From contig NZ_NHTN01000027.1 of the NCBI RefSeq assembly GCF_002167005.1, forward strand, positions 1 through 40,117: a stretch of 40,117 nt of DNA, read 5' to 3'. The position numbers and the translations under genes are program-made. The stretch's first letter is position 1. Every line of letters begins with the position of its first letter. The notes beneath the pieces were generated by a model. It ran no database searches, was not told the DNA's origin, and saw nothing but the letters and a program-made list of their open reading frames with translations. Positions 23,325 to 31,204 of the stretch are shown piece by piece. Source of the DNA: Indiicoccus explosivorum. GTDB taxonomy: Bacteria > Bacillota > Bacilli > Bacillales_A > Planococcaceae.

Positions 23325-24755
23325 ATGGCCAGACCGAAAGAAGTCGAACCTAGAGAAATCAATAAAGTCCCGCTGCTCGCAGTCCTGATTGCGGGCGCGT
23401 TTATTGCCATCCTCAACCAGACACTCCTCGCAACGGCACTGCCGCCGATCATGGAAGACCTCCGCATCGACGCCACGACGGCACAGTGGCTGACAACCGG
23501 ATTCATGCTCGTCAACGGCGTCATGATTCCCGTGACCGCCTTTCTGATCGAGCGGTTTTCAACAAGAAGCCTGTTCCTGACCGCCATGGGCCTGTTCGCG
23601 GCCGGAACCCTTATCTGCGCCGTCGCGCCGGGCTTTCCGGTTTTGTTGTCCGGCCGGATTGTGCAGGCGGCGGGCGCCGGAATTATGATGCCGCTCATCC
23701 AGACGGTATTTTTCGTCATTTTTCCGATCGAGAAACGCGGGCAGGCGATGGGCTTGTTCGGCCTCGTCATTTCGTTCGCACCGGCGATCGGGCCGACGCT
23801 GTCCGGATACATCGTGGAGCATTATCCGTGGCGCGTACTTTTCTACATCATCGTCCCGATTGCGCTCATTAACCTGGCTGCTGCTTATTTCCTGCTGAAG
23901 AACGTGACAGAGCAGTCTTTCCCGAAACTCGATATTCCGTCGGTCATCCTGTCGACGCTCGGCTTCGGCGGAATCCTGTACGGATTCAGCAGCGCCGGCG
24001 ACTTCGGCTGGGGGAGCTGGCCGGTCCTGCTGTCGATCGGCATCGGGGTCGTCACCCTCTTCCTGTTCATCCGGCGTCAGCTGCATTTGGAACGGCCGCT
24101 TCTGGAATTCAACGTATTCCGTTACCGCGTGTTTACGCTGGCGACGATTCTCGGCGTCATCGTGTTCGTCGCCATGATTTCAGGTGCGACCATCCTGCCG
24201 ATCTACATGCAGGATATGCACGGGTTCTCACCGCTTGAGTCGGGACTCATGCTGCTGCCGGGCGCGATTGTCATGGGCCTCATGAATCCGGTCACCGGCC
24301 GGTTATTCGACAAAGGCTACGGCAAGTGGCTGCTGATCGGCGGTCTGCTGCTCGTTGCCGTCACGACTTTCATGTTCTCGGATCTGTCGGTCGAGACGTC
24401 GTTCACTTACTTGGCGTCCGTCAACGCGGTGCGGATGCTCGGCGTCGCGATGGTGATGATGCCGGCGACGACGGCCGGACTCAATGAACTGCCGAAGCGG
24501 CTCATTCCGCACGGCACTGCCTTGAATAATACGGTGCGCCAAGTGTCCGGCTCCATCGGCACCGCGCTCCTCGTCACGGTGATGGCGAGCGCCGCCCTGA
24601 ATCCTGAAGTCTACGGTGCGGACGGGCTCGTGCGAGGCGTCAACATCACGTTCCTCGCCGTCGGTATCGCCAGCGCGGCCGGGGTGGCCATCGCTTTCCT
24701 CATGCCGGCCCCGCCGTCGCGCAAGAAAAAAACGGCCGCCCAAAACACCGATTGA
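23325..24755 (+). CDS. MFS multidrug efflux transporter, DHA2 family (EmrB/QacA type)
   Basis: Protein of 476 aa with about 14 membrane segments. Typical motifs are seen: ILNQTLLATALPPIMEDL in segment 1 (motif D1), WLTTGFMLVNGVMIPVTAFL, the loop LIERFSTRSLFLTAMGLFAAG (motif A), and motif C-like SFAPAIGPTLSGYI in segment 5. The tail is short and basic (SRKKKTAAQ). Relatives such as LmrB and YhcA export drugs or lipophilic compounds with the proton gradient; the substrate here is not predictable. The ribosome binding site (AAGAAGTG) is weak. There is no adjacent TetR or MarR regulator, which is unusual for this kind of pump. Confidence 0.93.
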   Translation: MARPKEVEPREINKVPLLAVLIAGAFIAILNQTLLATALPPIMEDLRIDATTAQWLTTGFMLVNGVMIPVTAFLIERFSTRSLFLTAMGLFAAGTLICAVAPGFPVLLSGRIVQAAGAGIMMPLIQTVFFVIFPIEKRGQAMGLFGLVISFAPAIGPTLSGYIVEHYPWRVLFYIIVPIALINLAAAYFLLKNVTEQSFPKLDIPSVILSTLGFGGILYGFSSAGDFGWGSWPVLLSIGIGVVTLFLFIRRQLHLERPLLEFNVFRYRVFTLATILGVIVFVAMISGATILPIYMQDMHGFSPLESGLMLLPGAIVMGLMNPVTGRLFDKGYGKWLLIGGLLLVAVTTFMFSDLSVETSFTYLASVNAVRMLGVAMVMMPATTAGLNELPKRLIPHGTALNNTVRQVSGSIGTALLVTVMASAALNPEVYGADGLVRGVNITFLAVGIASAAGVAIAFLMPAPPSRKKKTAAQNTD

Positions 24756-24819
24756 AATCGGCGGGCTGTTCGTGCATGATGAAGTAGACAGAAAATCTTG
24801 CTAATGAAGGAAGTCAGTT

Positions 24820-26019
24820 ATGCAGGAAGAAAACAGGGTTTCAACAATAAAAGAAGAAAACGTGGTGCGTCTTGAAGCGGAAGGCAAAGAAATCATCCTG
24901 ATCGGCACCGCACATGTATCGAAGCGCAGCGCCGAACAGGTGAAAGAAGTGATCGAACGCGAACAGCCGGATTCCGTCTGCATCGAACTCGACGAACAGC
25001 GCTACCAGTCCGTGACCGACAAGAACAAATGGAAAGAGACGGACATCTTCAAAATCATCCGGGAGGGCAAGGCATCACTGCTCCTCATCAACCTTGCCGT
25101 ATCGTCATTCCAGAACCGGCTCGCCAAGCAGTTCGGCATCGAGCCGGGACAGGAAATGATCCAGGGCATTGAATCGGCGAAGGAAACCGGCGCCGAGCTT
25201 GTGCTGGCCGACCGGAATATCCAGATCACCTTTTCGCGGATCTGGGGCAATATGGGGTTGTGGGGCAAGTCGCAGCTTCTCACCTCGGTGTTCTACAGCA
25301 TCTTCAGCAAAGAGGAGATTTCAGAAGAAGAGCTCGAGAAAATGAAATCGCAGGACACCTTGAATGCGGTGCTCGCGGAAATGACGGATTCGTTCCCGAA
25401 GCTGAAAAAGCCGCTCATCGATGAACGGGACCAGTACTTAGCACAGAAAATCAAGAACGCTCCGGGGGATAAGGTCGTCGCTGTTCTCGGCGCCGCGCAC
25501 GTGCCGGGCATCTCAAAGGAGATCCACCGTGAGCATGACTTAGCTGAATTGGATAAGCGGCCGCCAAAGGCGAAGTGGCCGAAAGTGGTCGGCTGGCTCA
25601 TCCCGATTTCGATTATTGCGATCATCCTGTACACGTTCATGACGAACCCGCAGGACGGGTTTTACCAGGCCATGAGCTGGATTCTCTGGAACGGCGGGCT
25701 GTCAGCGCTCGGCGCGGCCATCGCGTTCGCGCATCCGCTGGCGATTTTGACGGCGTTCGTCGCCGCGCCGATTTCTTCACTCAATCCGCTTATTGCCGCC
25801 GGCTGGTTCGCCGGATTCGCACAGGCTTATTTCCGCCGCCCGAATGTCGGCGATTTTGAGCGTCTGTCCGAAGATGTCTTCACCATCAAAGGATTCTGGG
25901 ATAACAAAGTGACGCGCGTCCTGCTCGTCGTCGTGCTGTCGAACCTCGGGAGCTCGATCGGGACTTTCATCGGCGGCGCGGACGTCATTCGTGTGTTCCT
26001 GGAAAACTTGCAGAGCTGA
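24820..26019 (+). CDS. TraB/GumN (PrgY-like) family membrane protein
   Basis: Protein of 399 aa; GAAGGAAG lies six bases before the ATG. The N-terminal domain (about 15-235) carries the first family motif LIGTAHVSKRSAE near residue 27-39 with CIELDEQRY after it, and the second, VVAVLGAAHVPGI, near 221-233. The C-terminal part (about 255-395) has four to five membrane segments. The relatives include PrgY, a pheromone-shutdown protein of enterococci, and many bacterial and archaeal proteins of unknown role; the fold is related to the TIKI metalloprotease group, in which the paired GxxH motifs are the likely metal site. No conjugation or pheromone genes are nearby, so a specific role should not be assumed. 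It is monocistronic and terminated at 26051. Confidence 0.9.
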   Translation: MQEENRVSTIKEENVVRLEAEGKEIILIGTAHVSKRSAEQVKEVIEREQPDSVCIELDEQRYQSVTDKNKWKETDIFKIIREGKASLLLINLAVSSFQNRLAKQFGIEPGQEMIQGIESAKETGAELVLADRNIQITFSRIWGNMGLWGKSQLLTSVFYSIFSKEEISEEELEKMKSQDTLNAVLAEMTDSFPKLKKPLIDERDQYLAQKIKNAPGDKVVAVLGAAHVPGISKEIHREHDLAELDKRPPKAKWPKVVGWLIPISIIAIILYTFMTNPQDGFYQAMSWILWNGGLSALGAAIAFAHPLAILTAFVAAPISSLNPLIAAGWFAGFAQAYFRRPNVGDFERLSEDVFTIKGFWDNKVTRVLLVVVLSNLGSSIGTFIGGADVIRVFLENLQS

Positions 26020-26050
26020 TAAATAAACAGCGAAACTTTAAAAGGAACGG

Positions 26051-26080
26051 GGCTGATTCAATTCTGAATCGGCCTTTTTT
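26051..26080 (+). terminator. Terminator of the TraB/GumN gene
   Basis: GGCTGATTCA pairs with TGAATCGGCC (10 bp, one G-U) around a four-base loop, followed by six T. Confidence 0.92.
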
Positions 26081-26394
26081 CTTGCAAAAACCTCCTATTA
26101 AGTAAGGATTTTACGGCTGAAATCGCAGCGAGGACATGCGCATTTTTAAAATAGGGCACGGGAAAAATGCCTCATTTTCACCGGAACAGAAGCGGTTGAA
26201 GAAGACGTTGGACAGAAACAAATTGCCATTAGTATTGAAATAATAGATTGAATATTTAATTTATTTTCTTCAAACCTTTGCCATGACTAGGGTTTATTTC
26301 GGTGAACAAAAAGGTCCTCCCCGCAATTGGAAAATTGGGATAAATAGGACGATTCAGGTGAAAATGTCTAGTGTCCGTGCGCTGCCAAAAACAC
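26081..26394. other. Gene-free AT-rich intergenic region
   Basis: No gene was found. The stretch is clearly richer in A and T than its surroundings, most strongly at 26215-26280. A frame opening at 26283 lacks a ribosome binding site and differs in frame from the lipoprotein. The lipoprotein's likely promoter begins at 26395. Confidence 0.6.
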
Positions 26395-26419
26395 GTTTTA
26401 GCGGAAACATGCCGGGTAA
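26395..26419 (+). promoter_or_regulatory. Candidate sigma-B promoter of the repeat lipoprotein
   Basis: GTTTTA (26395-26400) and GGGTAA (26414-26419) with a 13-bp spacer fit the sigma-B consensus (GTTTAA, 12-14 bp, GGGTAT) at 10 of 12 positions. The site lies 42 bases before the TTG start codon. Confidence 0.5.
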
Positions 26420-26460
26420 AACTAAGGCGAGACGAAATATTGGTAAAGGAGATGAAACAA

Positions 26461-27246
26461 TTGAAACATTCAAAATTCATTAAACTGGGAACCGCCAGTA
26501 TCTTATCCATGTCAGTCCTCGCTGCGTGCGCCGAAGAAGAGCCGGTTGAAGAGGAAGTCGTAGAAGAGGAACCGGTTGAAGAGGAAGTCGTAGAAGAGGA
26601 ACCGGTTGAAGAAGAAGTTGTAGAAGAGGAACCGGTCGAAGAGGAAGTCGTGGAAGAAGAACCGCTTGAAGAGGAGATCGACTACGGCGCAATTGACGAA
26701 GTCGAACTCGAAGATGCTTATCTGGAGCCGCTCGGCTGGACAGCCGTGGAATTCAATGACTATGTTGTAGCGGAATATGACATGGCCGTCGCGGATTTTG
26801 CGGACTTCGCCGAACTGGAATCTACAGTAGGTCCGGTTGAAGATATCGTCGCGGCAGAAGAAGGTGTTGAACTCGGAGCTGTAGCTTTTGAAGATCTTGA
26901 AACGAACTATCTCGACCCGCTTGGCTGGTCGATTGTGGAATTCAACGACTATGTCCTAGCGGAGTATGATACAGCAATCGCTGATTTTGCAGATTTCGCT
27001 GAACTGGAGACTACAGTAGGTCCGGTTGAAGACGTCATTGCAGCTGAAGAGGGAGTAGAGCTTGGCGCGATCACGCTGGATGAACTCCAGACAACGTACT
27101 TGGATCCGCTTGCCTGGTCTGTCGTAGACTTCAATGACTATGTGGTAGCGGAATTTGATACAGCGATCGCGGATTTCGCCGACTTTGCTGAACTGGAAGA
27201 GACAGTAGGTGCAGTTGAAGAAATCGACCCGAATGTAATCGAATAA
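26461..27246 (+). CDS. Acidic repeat lipoprotein of unknown function
   Basis: Protein of 261 aa. The start is TTG 26461, nine bases after AAAGGAG; the ATG at 26452 touches that site. A lipoprotein signal peptide ends in the lipobox LAAC (Cys near residue 22). Next comes a low-complexity spacer of about five 10-residue units (EEEPVEEEVV; 30-bp DNA units), then 2.8 copies of a 63-residue repeat (189 bp) beginning YLEPLGW, YLDPLGW and YLDPLAW; each contains EFNDYVVAEYD, ADFADFAELE and TVGPVED. The protein is extremely acidic, with few lysines or arginines after the signal peptide. I recognise no family. It should be anchored on the outer face of the membrane, the acidic spacer reaching through the wall. 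It is monocistronic. Confidence 0.85.
   Translation: MKHSKFIKLGTASILSMSVLAACAEEEPVEEEVVEEEPVEEEVVEEEPVEEEVVEEEPVEEEVVEEEPLEEEIDYGAIDEVELEDAYLEPLGWTAVEFNDYVVAEYDMAVADFADFAELESTVGPVEDIVAAEEGVELGAVAFEDLETNYLDPLGWSIVEFNDYVLAEYDTAIADFADFAELETTVGPVEDVIAAEEGVELGAITLDELQTTYLDPLAWSVVDFNDYVVAEFDTAIADFADFAELEETVGAVEEIDPNVIE
26524..26683 (+). repeat. 30-bp coding repeats (acidic spacer)
   Basis: About five tandem 30-bp units encode EEEPVEEEVV-type decapeptides. Copies differ by a few third-position changes (GTCGTA, GTTGTA, GTCGTG), so slippage is possible but the copies are not freshly duplicated. Confidence 0.85.
26719..27243 (+). repeat. 189-bp coding repeats (63-residue module), 2.8 copies
   Basis: Copies start at the codons for YLEPLGW, YLDPLGW and YLDPLAW, exactly 63 codons apart. 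The third stops after 49 residues. The copies have diverged at the DNA level more than at the protein level, which suggests selection on the protein module. Confidence 0.85.
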
Positions 27247-27280
27247 CAGCCGGCAAAAAATGGCTGCAGAATCAAACAGA

Positions 27281-27323
27281 CCCCGGATGACAGAGGCAAC
27301 GCCTCCCGTCATCCGGGGTTTTT
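27281..27323. terminator. Terminator between the lipoprotein and teichoic-acid genes
   Basis: CCCCGGATGAC pairs with GTCATCCGGGG over 11 bp, with an inner AGGC/GCCT hairpin, and is followed by five T on the plus strand. It lies between convergent genes and may serve both. Confidence 0.9.
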
Positions 27324-27325
27324 AG

Positions 27326-28465
27326 TCATTCCTTCCGGTTTTGTCTGATGAATTCCGTGATGCGCTCAGAAGATCGTCCGTCCTGATGCAGATGGAACAA
27401 GTCCCTGATTTCCATCCGCTTTTCAGCGAAACGGTCTTCCGTCAGGCTGCGTTCGATCGCTTCCCGGAGCCCTTCGTAGTCTTGCGCCTTGTGCCCGGGC
27501 GTCCAGTGTTCATAAGGCTCCAGCAGCAGGCCTCGCGTCCGGCGGTACGTTTCCAGGTCCGCATTCGCGAATACGATCGGGCGGTCCAGCAGAAGATAAT
27601 CGAAATAAATACTGGAGTAATCGGTGATGAGCATGTCCGTTTCAGGCAGCAGTTCGTACAGATCGATATCATGCTGCACGAGGAGCTCCGACTGCAGCAC
27701 GAGGATGTGGTCCGAACGGAAGCGCCTCACTTTTTCCAGCAGCGCCTTTTCCTCCATCGGGTGCAGCTTCACGAGGAGCAGGATGTTTTGCTCCTCCAGC
27801 CACTGCAGGAACGCCGCTTCCTCTCCGAGGCTGCCGAAATTGAACAAGTCCTGCCCGACGTTCCCTTCCGTCCGTCCGAGGTAGCCGGTCCGGAATGTCG
27901 GCATATACAGCACCGCTTTGTCGAAATCGTTCCGTCCGTGCAGCCGGCCGATCAGATCTTGCGGTTCACGGTACAGCCAGTCGTTCCGCGGGCTTCCGAG
28001 AATGCGGTGACGGTGGAAATCGATATGCAGGCAGGCATCGAGCTGCATGGACTGCAGCTTGGATGAAGTTATCAAGTAATCCATGCTGAAACGCTTTTCC
28101 GCGCTGTCTGCATCGGTCGTCTCCATGGACCCCATCGCTTTCAGCGGAATTCCGTGCCACAGCTCGATCATCAGCTGCTGTTTCTTGATCTTTTTCAGCC
28201 CGTGGGTCGAAACCAGCACCTCGAACTGCGCCGTATGGAGATAAAGCCTAATTTTCGGCAGCAGCTCCCCGAACGACCGGACAGGATCCAGGAAAGCCAC
28301 TCCGTCTGCGGTATGTACATCAAAATAAGGCAGCAATGATTCCCCGAGGATCCGGGTGTTCGAACCGGACGGATAACTGTACTCCAGCAGCAGCAGCGTC
28401 CCTTTTTTGATTGGAATAAAAACGGCGATCACAGAAGCGATCCACCTGGCGAAATTCGTCAGCAC
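27326..28465 (-). CDS. CDP-glycerol glycerophosphotransferase family protein (TagF/TagB-like)
   Basis: Protein of about 379 aa, a membrane-associated enzyme that transfers glycerol phosphate from CDP-glycerol during teichoic-acid synthesis. GTG 28465 is chosen because GGGGGTGG lies eight bases upstream; an ATG at 28483 has no ribosome binding site. The Glyphos_transf domain covers nearly the whole protein: ELWHGIPLKAMG (about residues 100-111), KLHPMEEKAL, and MLITDYSSIYFDYLLLDRPI (about 277-296), including the His and the D-Y-S-S motif of the family. It is short compared with TagF (about 740) and near TagB size (about 380), so primase-like or single-addition activity is as likely as polymerisation. 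It lies directly after tagD on the same strand. Confidence 0.88.
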   Translation of the reverse strand: MLTNFARWIASVIAVFIPIKKGTLLLLEYSYPSGSNTRILGESLLPYFDVHTADGVAFLDPVRSFGELLPKIRLYLHTAQFEVLVSTHGLKKIKKQQLMIELWHGIPLKAMGSMETTDADSAEKRFSMDYLITSSKLQSMQLDACLHIDFHRHRILGSPRNDWLYREPQDLIGRLHGRNDFDKAVLYMPTFRTGYLGRTEGNVGQDLFNFGSLGEEAAFLQWLEEQNILLLVKLHPMEEKALLEKVRRFRSDHILVLQSELLVQHDIDLYELLPETDMLITDYSSIYFDYLLLDRPIVFANADLETYRRTRGLLLEPYEHWTPGHKAQDYEGLREAIERSLTEDRFAEKRMEIRDLFHLHQDGRSSERITEFIRQNRKE

Positions 28466-28498
28466 ACGCGATGCCACCCCCATAAGAAAACGGCCCGG

Positions 28499-28903
28499 TC
28501 AGCCGGCAGAGCCGAATCCGAGGCCGAGGTCGTTCTTGATTTTGCTTGTTGAAATTTCCGGTGTCCGAGGCAGATAGACAACTTCGGTATACGGTTTGAG
28601 GAAATCGAATTTCCCTTCCCAGTCGTTCCCCATCACGAAGCAGTCGATTCCGTATTTCCGGACGTCCCGGATTTTCTGGTCCCATGTCTCTTCCGGTATG
28701 ACATGGTCGACATACTTGATGGCTTCGAGCAGCTGCTTCCGTTCCTCATAACTGAAGTAGCTTGCTTTGCCTTTCAGTGAATTGAACTCGTCGGTCGACA
28801 GGGCGACGATCAGGAAGTCCCCATGCTGTTTTGCCCGTTTCAATATATTGATATGGCCGTAATGCAGGAGATCGAAGGTGCCGTATGTTATGACTTTTTT
28901 CAT
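28499..28903 (-). CDS. tagD: Glycerol-3-phosphate cytidylyltransferase
   Basis: Protein of 134 aa that makes CDP-glycerol from CTP and glycerol 3-phosphate. GAAGGAGG lies eight bases before ATG 28903; the open frame extends further upstream but without such a site. The nucleotidyltransferase signature H14-Y-G-H17 sits in GTFDLLHYGHINIL, and the ISTSKIK motif that binds CTP phosphates is near 115-121. RTPEIST and YLPRT match the TagD family. The length is typical (about 130). It is the first gene of a two-gene operon with the glycerophosphotransferase, which uses its product. Confidence 0.95.
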   Translation of the reverse strand: MKKVITYGTFDLLHYGHINILKRAKQHGDFLIVALSTDEFNSLKGKASYFSYEERKQLLEAIKYVDHVIPEETWDQKIRDVRKYGIDCFVMGNDWEGKFDFLKPYTEVVYLPRTPEISTSKIKNDLGLGFGSAG

Positions 28904-28942
28904 CAAAAAAACCTCCTTCATCTTGGCTTTCGTCAAAAGGCG

Positions 28943-28959
28943 GCATATGAACCATATGC
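28943..28959. promoter_or_regulatory. Palindrome in the tagD leader
   Basis: GCATATG-AAC-CATATGC is a perfect 7-bp inverted repeat 40 bases upstream of tagD. A second inverted pair (AAGAGG/CCTCTT) lies nearby at about 28985-29003. Either could be an operator or an RNA hairpin; no regulator is known. Confidence 0.35.
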
Positions 28960-29036
28960 GGTTTCCTCCTGTATACCCGTGCCAAGAGGAAGTGAAACCT
29001 CTTTCTGTCATCAATTGAAAAATCCTTACAGCGGAT

Positions 29037-29067
29037 CCGGCCGGAAGCGGCTTTTTCTTCCGGCCGG
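29037..29067. terminator. Hairpin after the hydro-lyase gene
   Basis: CCGGCCGGAAG pairs perfectly with CTTCCGGCCGG over 11 bp, 11 bases past the stop of the minus-strand pxp operon. There is no T-run on the minus side, so terminator function is uncertain. Confidence 0.45.
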
Positions 29068-29077
29068 CCGTGAAGGA

Positions 29078-29872
29078 TCAGATGACGCTGATTCGAGCGG
29101 ATTTCAAATCCGTGATGAACATATGGCCCGGCGCATGGGTGATCATCAGCTCCGGTTTTACGTGCATGGCGACCGCCTGCGGCGTGACGCCGCACGCCCA
29201 GAATACCGGAACTTCGCCGTCCCGTATCGTGACGGCATCGCCGAAATCCGGCCGGTTGAGGTCGGTGATGCCGATCTTCCCGGGATTGCCGATCTGGACC
29301 GGCGCGCCGTGGACGTCCGGAAAGCGGCTTGTGACCTGGACGGCGCGGACGACGTCCTCTTCTTTGATGGGACGCATGCTGACGACCGTCGGCCCTTCGA
29401 ATCCGCCGGCTTTCACCGTCGGGATGGACGTCCGGAACATCGGCACGTTGCAGCCTTCCTCGTTATGACGCATCGGGATTCCATTGGCGATGAGCGCTTC
29501 TTCGAACGTGAAGCTGCAGCCGATCAGGAATCCGACCATGTCTTCTGTCCACAAGTCCCTGACCTCGTCCCGTTCTTCTGCCAGTTCACCGTTCCGGTAA
29601 ATCCGGTATTTCGGGAGGTCCGTCCGCAAATCGGCGGACGGGGCGGACAGTGCCGGCGTGAAGGATCCCATGTCGGTCACATCGATCAGGGGACAGGATT
29701 TCGGATTCCGCTGACAGAACAGCAGAAAATCGAAGGCGAGCTCTTTCGGCAGGACGGCCAGGTTCGCCTGGATAAAGCCATTGGCCGCACCGGACGTCGG
29801 TGCGGCCCATTTTCCTTCCCGGATCAGTGCGCGGAGCTCTGCCGGTGAACTGCTGGCGGGAGAAAATGCCAT
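29078..29872 (-). CDS. Putative hydro-lyase, DUF1445 family (YcsI-like)
   Basis: Protein of 264 aa; AAAGGAGG lies seven bases before ATG 29872. The family hallmarks are GAANGFIQANLAVLPKELAFDFLLFCQRNPKSCPLIDVTD (seen here as ANGFIQANL and FCQRNPKSCPL), GFLIGCSFTFEEAL, NVPMFRT and WACGVTPQ. DUF1445 proteins are named hydro-lyases (D-glutamate cyclase-like), and one related member converts D-glutamate to 5-oxoproline. That fits well with the adjoining 5-oxoprolinase genes, but activity here is inferred. It is the last gene of the pxp operon, 13 bases after the transporter, in the order known from B. subtilis (ycsF-ycsG-ycsI). Confidence 0.9.
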   Translation of the reverse strand: MAFSPASSSPAELRALIREGKWAAPTSGAANGFIQANLAVLPKELAFDFLLFCQRNPKSCPLIDVTDMGSFTPALSAPSADLRTDLPKYRIYRNGELAEERDEVRDLWTEDMVGFLIGCSFTFEEALIANGIPMRHNEEGCNVPMFRTSIPTVKAGGFEGPTVVSMRPIKEEDVVRAVQVTSRFPDVHGAPVQIGNPGKIGITDLNRPDFGDAVTIRDGEVPVFWACGVTPQAVAMHVKPELMITHAPGHMFITDLKSARISVI

Positions 29873-29885
29873 TTCGTTTCCTCCT

Positions 29886-31073
29886 TTATTCAAATAACTG
29901 CGGGATTCCATTCATCAGTGTATAAACGCCCATGATTGCCATGGCGACAACGATGATTGCGCCGAAAATCGTCATCCACAGCGGATGCTTGTAGTCGCCG
30001 ACAATTCTCGGTTTATGCGCTGCGACAAGCATGACCCCGAGCGCGACCGGCAGGATCAGGCCGTTGAGCGAACCGACCAGCACCAAAATGAGCACCGGAC
30101 GTCCAATGGAGACAAAAACAAGTGTCGATACAGTGATGAACCCGATGATCAGCCAGCGGTGGTACTTTTCAAGGGCCGGGCTGAACGTGCGGATGAAAGA
30201 GACGGACGTGTAAGCCGCGCCGACGACGGATGTGACGGCCGCCGCCCACATGACGACCCCGAAAATCTTATAGCCGATCTGGCCGGCTGCCAGCAGGAAG
30301 ACGGAAGCGGGCGGGTTGCTCGGATCCAGGCTGAGCCCTTGGGAAACGACGCCGAGGACCGCCAGGAACAGGATGATCCGCATGACGGAAGCGATCCCGA
30401 TGGCGAACACGGAACTTTTCGTCACTTCCGGGATGGCTTCTTTCCCTTTGACGCCGGCGTCGATCAGCCGGTGGCCCCCGGCGAACGTGATGTAACCGCC
30501 GACAGTTCCGCCGACCAGCGTCACAATGGCGAGAATATCGATGGTAGTTGGAGCGAATGTCCGGACGACCGCTTCACCGACAGGCGGCTGAGCGGTGAAC
30601 ATGACATACAGCGTCAGGCCGATCATGACGAAGCCGAGAATTTGGGTGAATCGGTCCATGGCCCGGCCGGCTTCTTTAACGAGGAAGATGCCGATGGCGA
30701 GGATTCCGCTGAGCAGCGCCCCGAGTGCCGGTGAAATGCCGAACAGGACATTCAGACCGAGGCCGGCACCTGCGATATTCCCGATGTTGAAGGCGAGGCC
30801 GCCCATGACGACCAGCAATGCGAGAAAATAGCCGAGTCCCGGCAGCAGGTCATTGGCGATGTCCTGCGCCCGCTTCTCGGAGACGGCGATGATCCGCCAG
30901 ATGTTCGTCTGTGCACCGATATCGATGATAATGGAAATCAGGATGACGAAGCCGAAAGAAGCTAACAGGGCTTCGGTGAAAACGGTGGTCTGTGTAAGGA
31001 AGCCGGGTCCGATGGCGGAAGTCGCCATCAGGAACGCGGCGCCAAGCAGCAGGCTGCGGTTTGTGTTTTTCAT
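29886..31073 (-). CDS. NRAMP-family transporter (YcsG-like), likely 5-oxoproline-linked
   Basis: Protein of 395 aa with about 11 membrane segments. ATG 31073 gives the family-like opening KNTNRSLLLGAAFLMATSAIGPGF; a GTG at 31109 is an alternative and neither has a strong ribosome binding site. The fold signature of the NRAMP family is present (SAIGPGFLTQT in segment 1, and segment 6 with GGTVGGYITFAGGHRL), but the metal-binding DPGN of segment 1 is GPGF, so both metal ligands are gone. Metal transport is therefore doubtful. Its place between pxpA and the hydro-lyase gene, conserved in B. subtilis, suggests uptake of 5-oxoproline or a related acid. Confidence 0.85.
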   Translation of the reverse strand: MKNTNRSLLLGAAFLMATSAIGPGFLTQTTVFTEALLASFGFVILISIIIDIGAQTNIWRIIAVSEKRAQDIANDLLPGLGYFLALLVVMGGLAFNIGNIAGAGLGLNVLFGISPALGALLSGILAIGIFLVKEAGRAMDRFTQILGFVMIGLTLYVMFTAQPPVGEAVVRTFAPTTIDILAIVTLVGGTVGGYITFAGGHRLIDAGVKGKEAIPEVTKSSVFAIGIASVMRIILFLAVLGVVSQGLSLDPSNPPASVFLLAAGQIGYKIFGVVMWAAAVTSVVGAAYTSVSFIRTFSPALEKYHRWLIIGFITVSTLVFVSIGRPVLILVLVGSLNGLILPVALGVMLVAAHKPRIVGDYKHPLWMTIFGAIIVVAMAIMGVYTLMNGIPQLFE

Positions 31074-31204
31074 GGACTTCGGTTGACGGATGCCCGTGAT
31101 GCCAGTCACGGGCGGAGCCAGCCGCTCACTTCCTTTCTGTTATGGATTGCTTGGAGTCCGGCACGGCAACCGGAAAACGGAAAATGCGGGCAGGTTCCTT
31201 GTCT

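Noticed and set aside
24820-26019. TraB/GumN protein as a sign of a conjugative plasmid
   Set aside because: The family is widespread on chromosomes and no transfer or pheromone gene is nearby.
26371-26460. Longer N-terminus for the lipoprotein from GTG 26371
   Set aside because: It would include the promoter-like boxes and place 30 extra residues before the signal peptide and lipobox.
28943-28959. LexA (SOS) box in the tagD leader
   Set aside because: GCATATG-AAC-CATATGC does not match the Firmicute CGAAC...GTTCG consensus.
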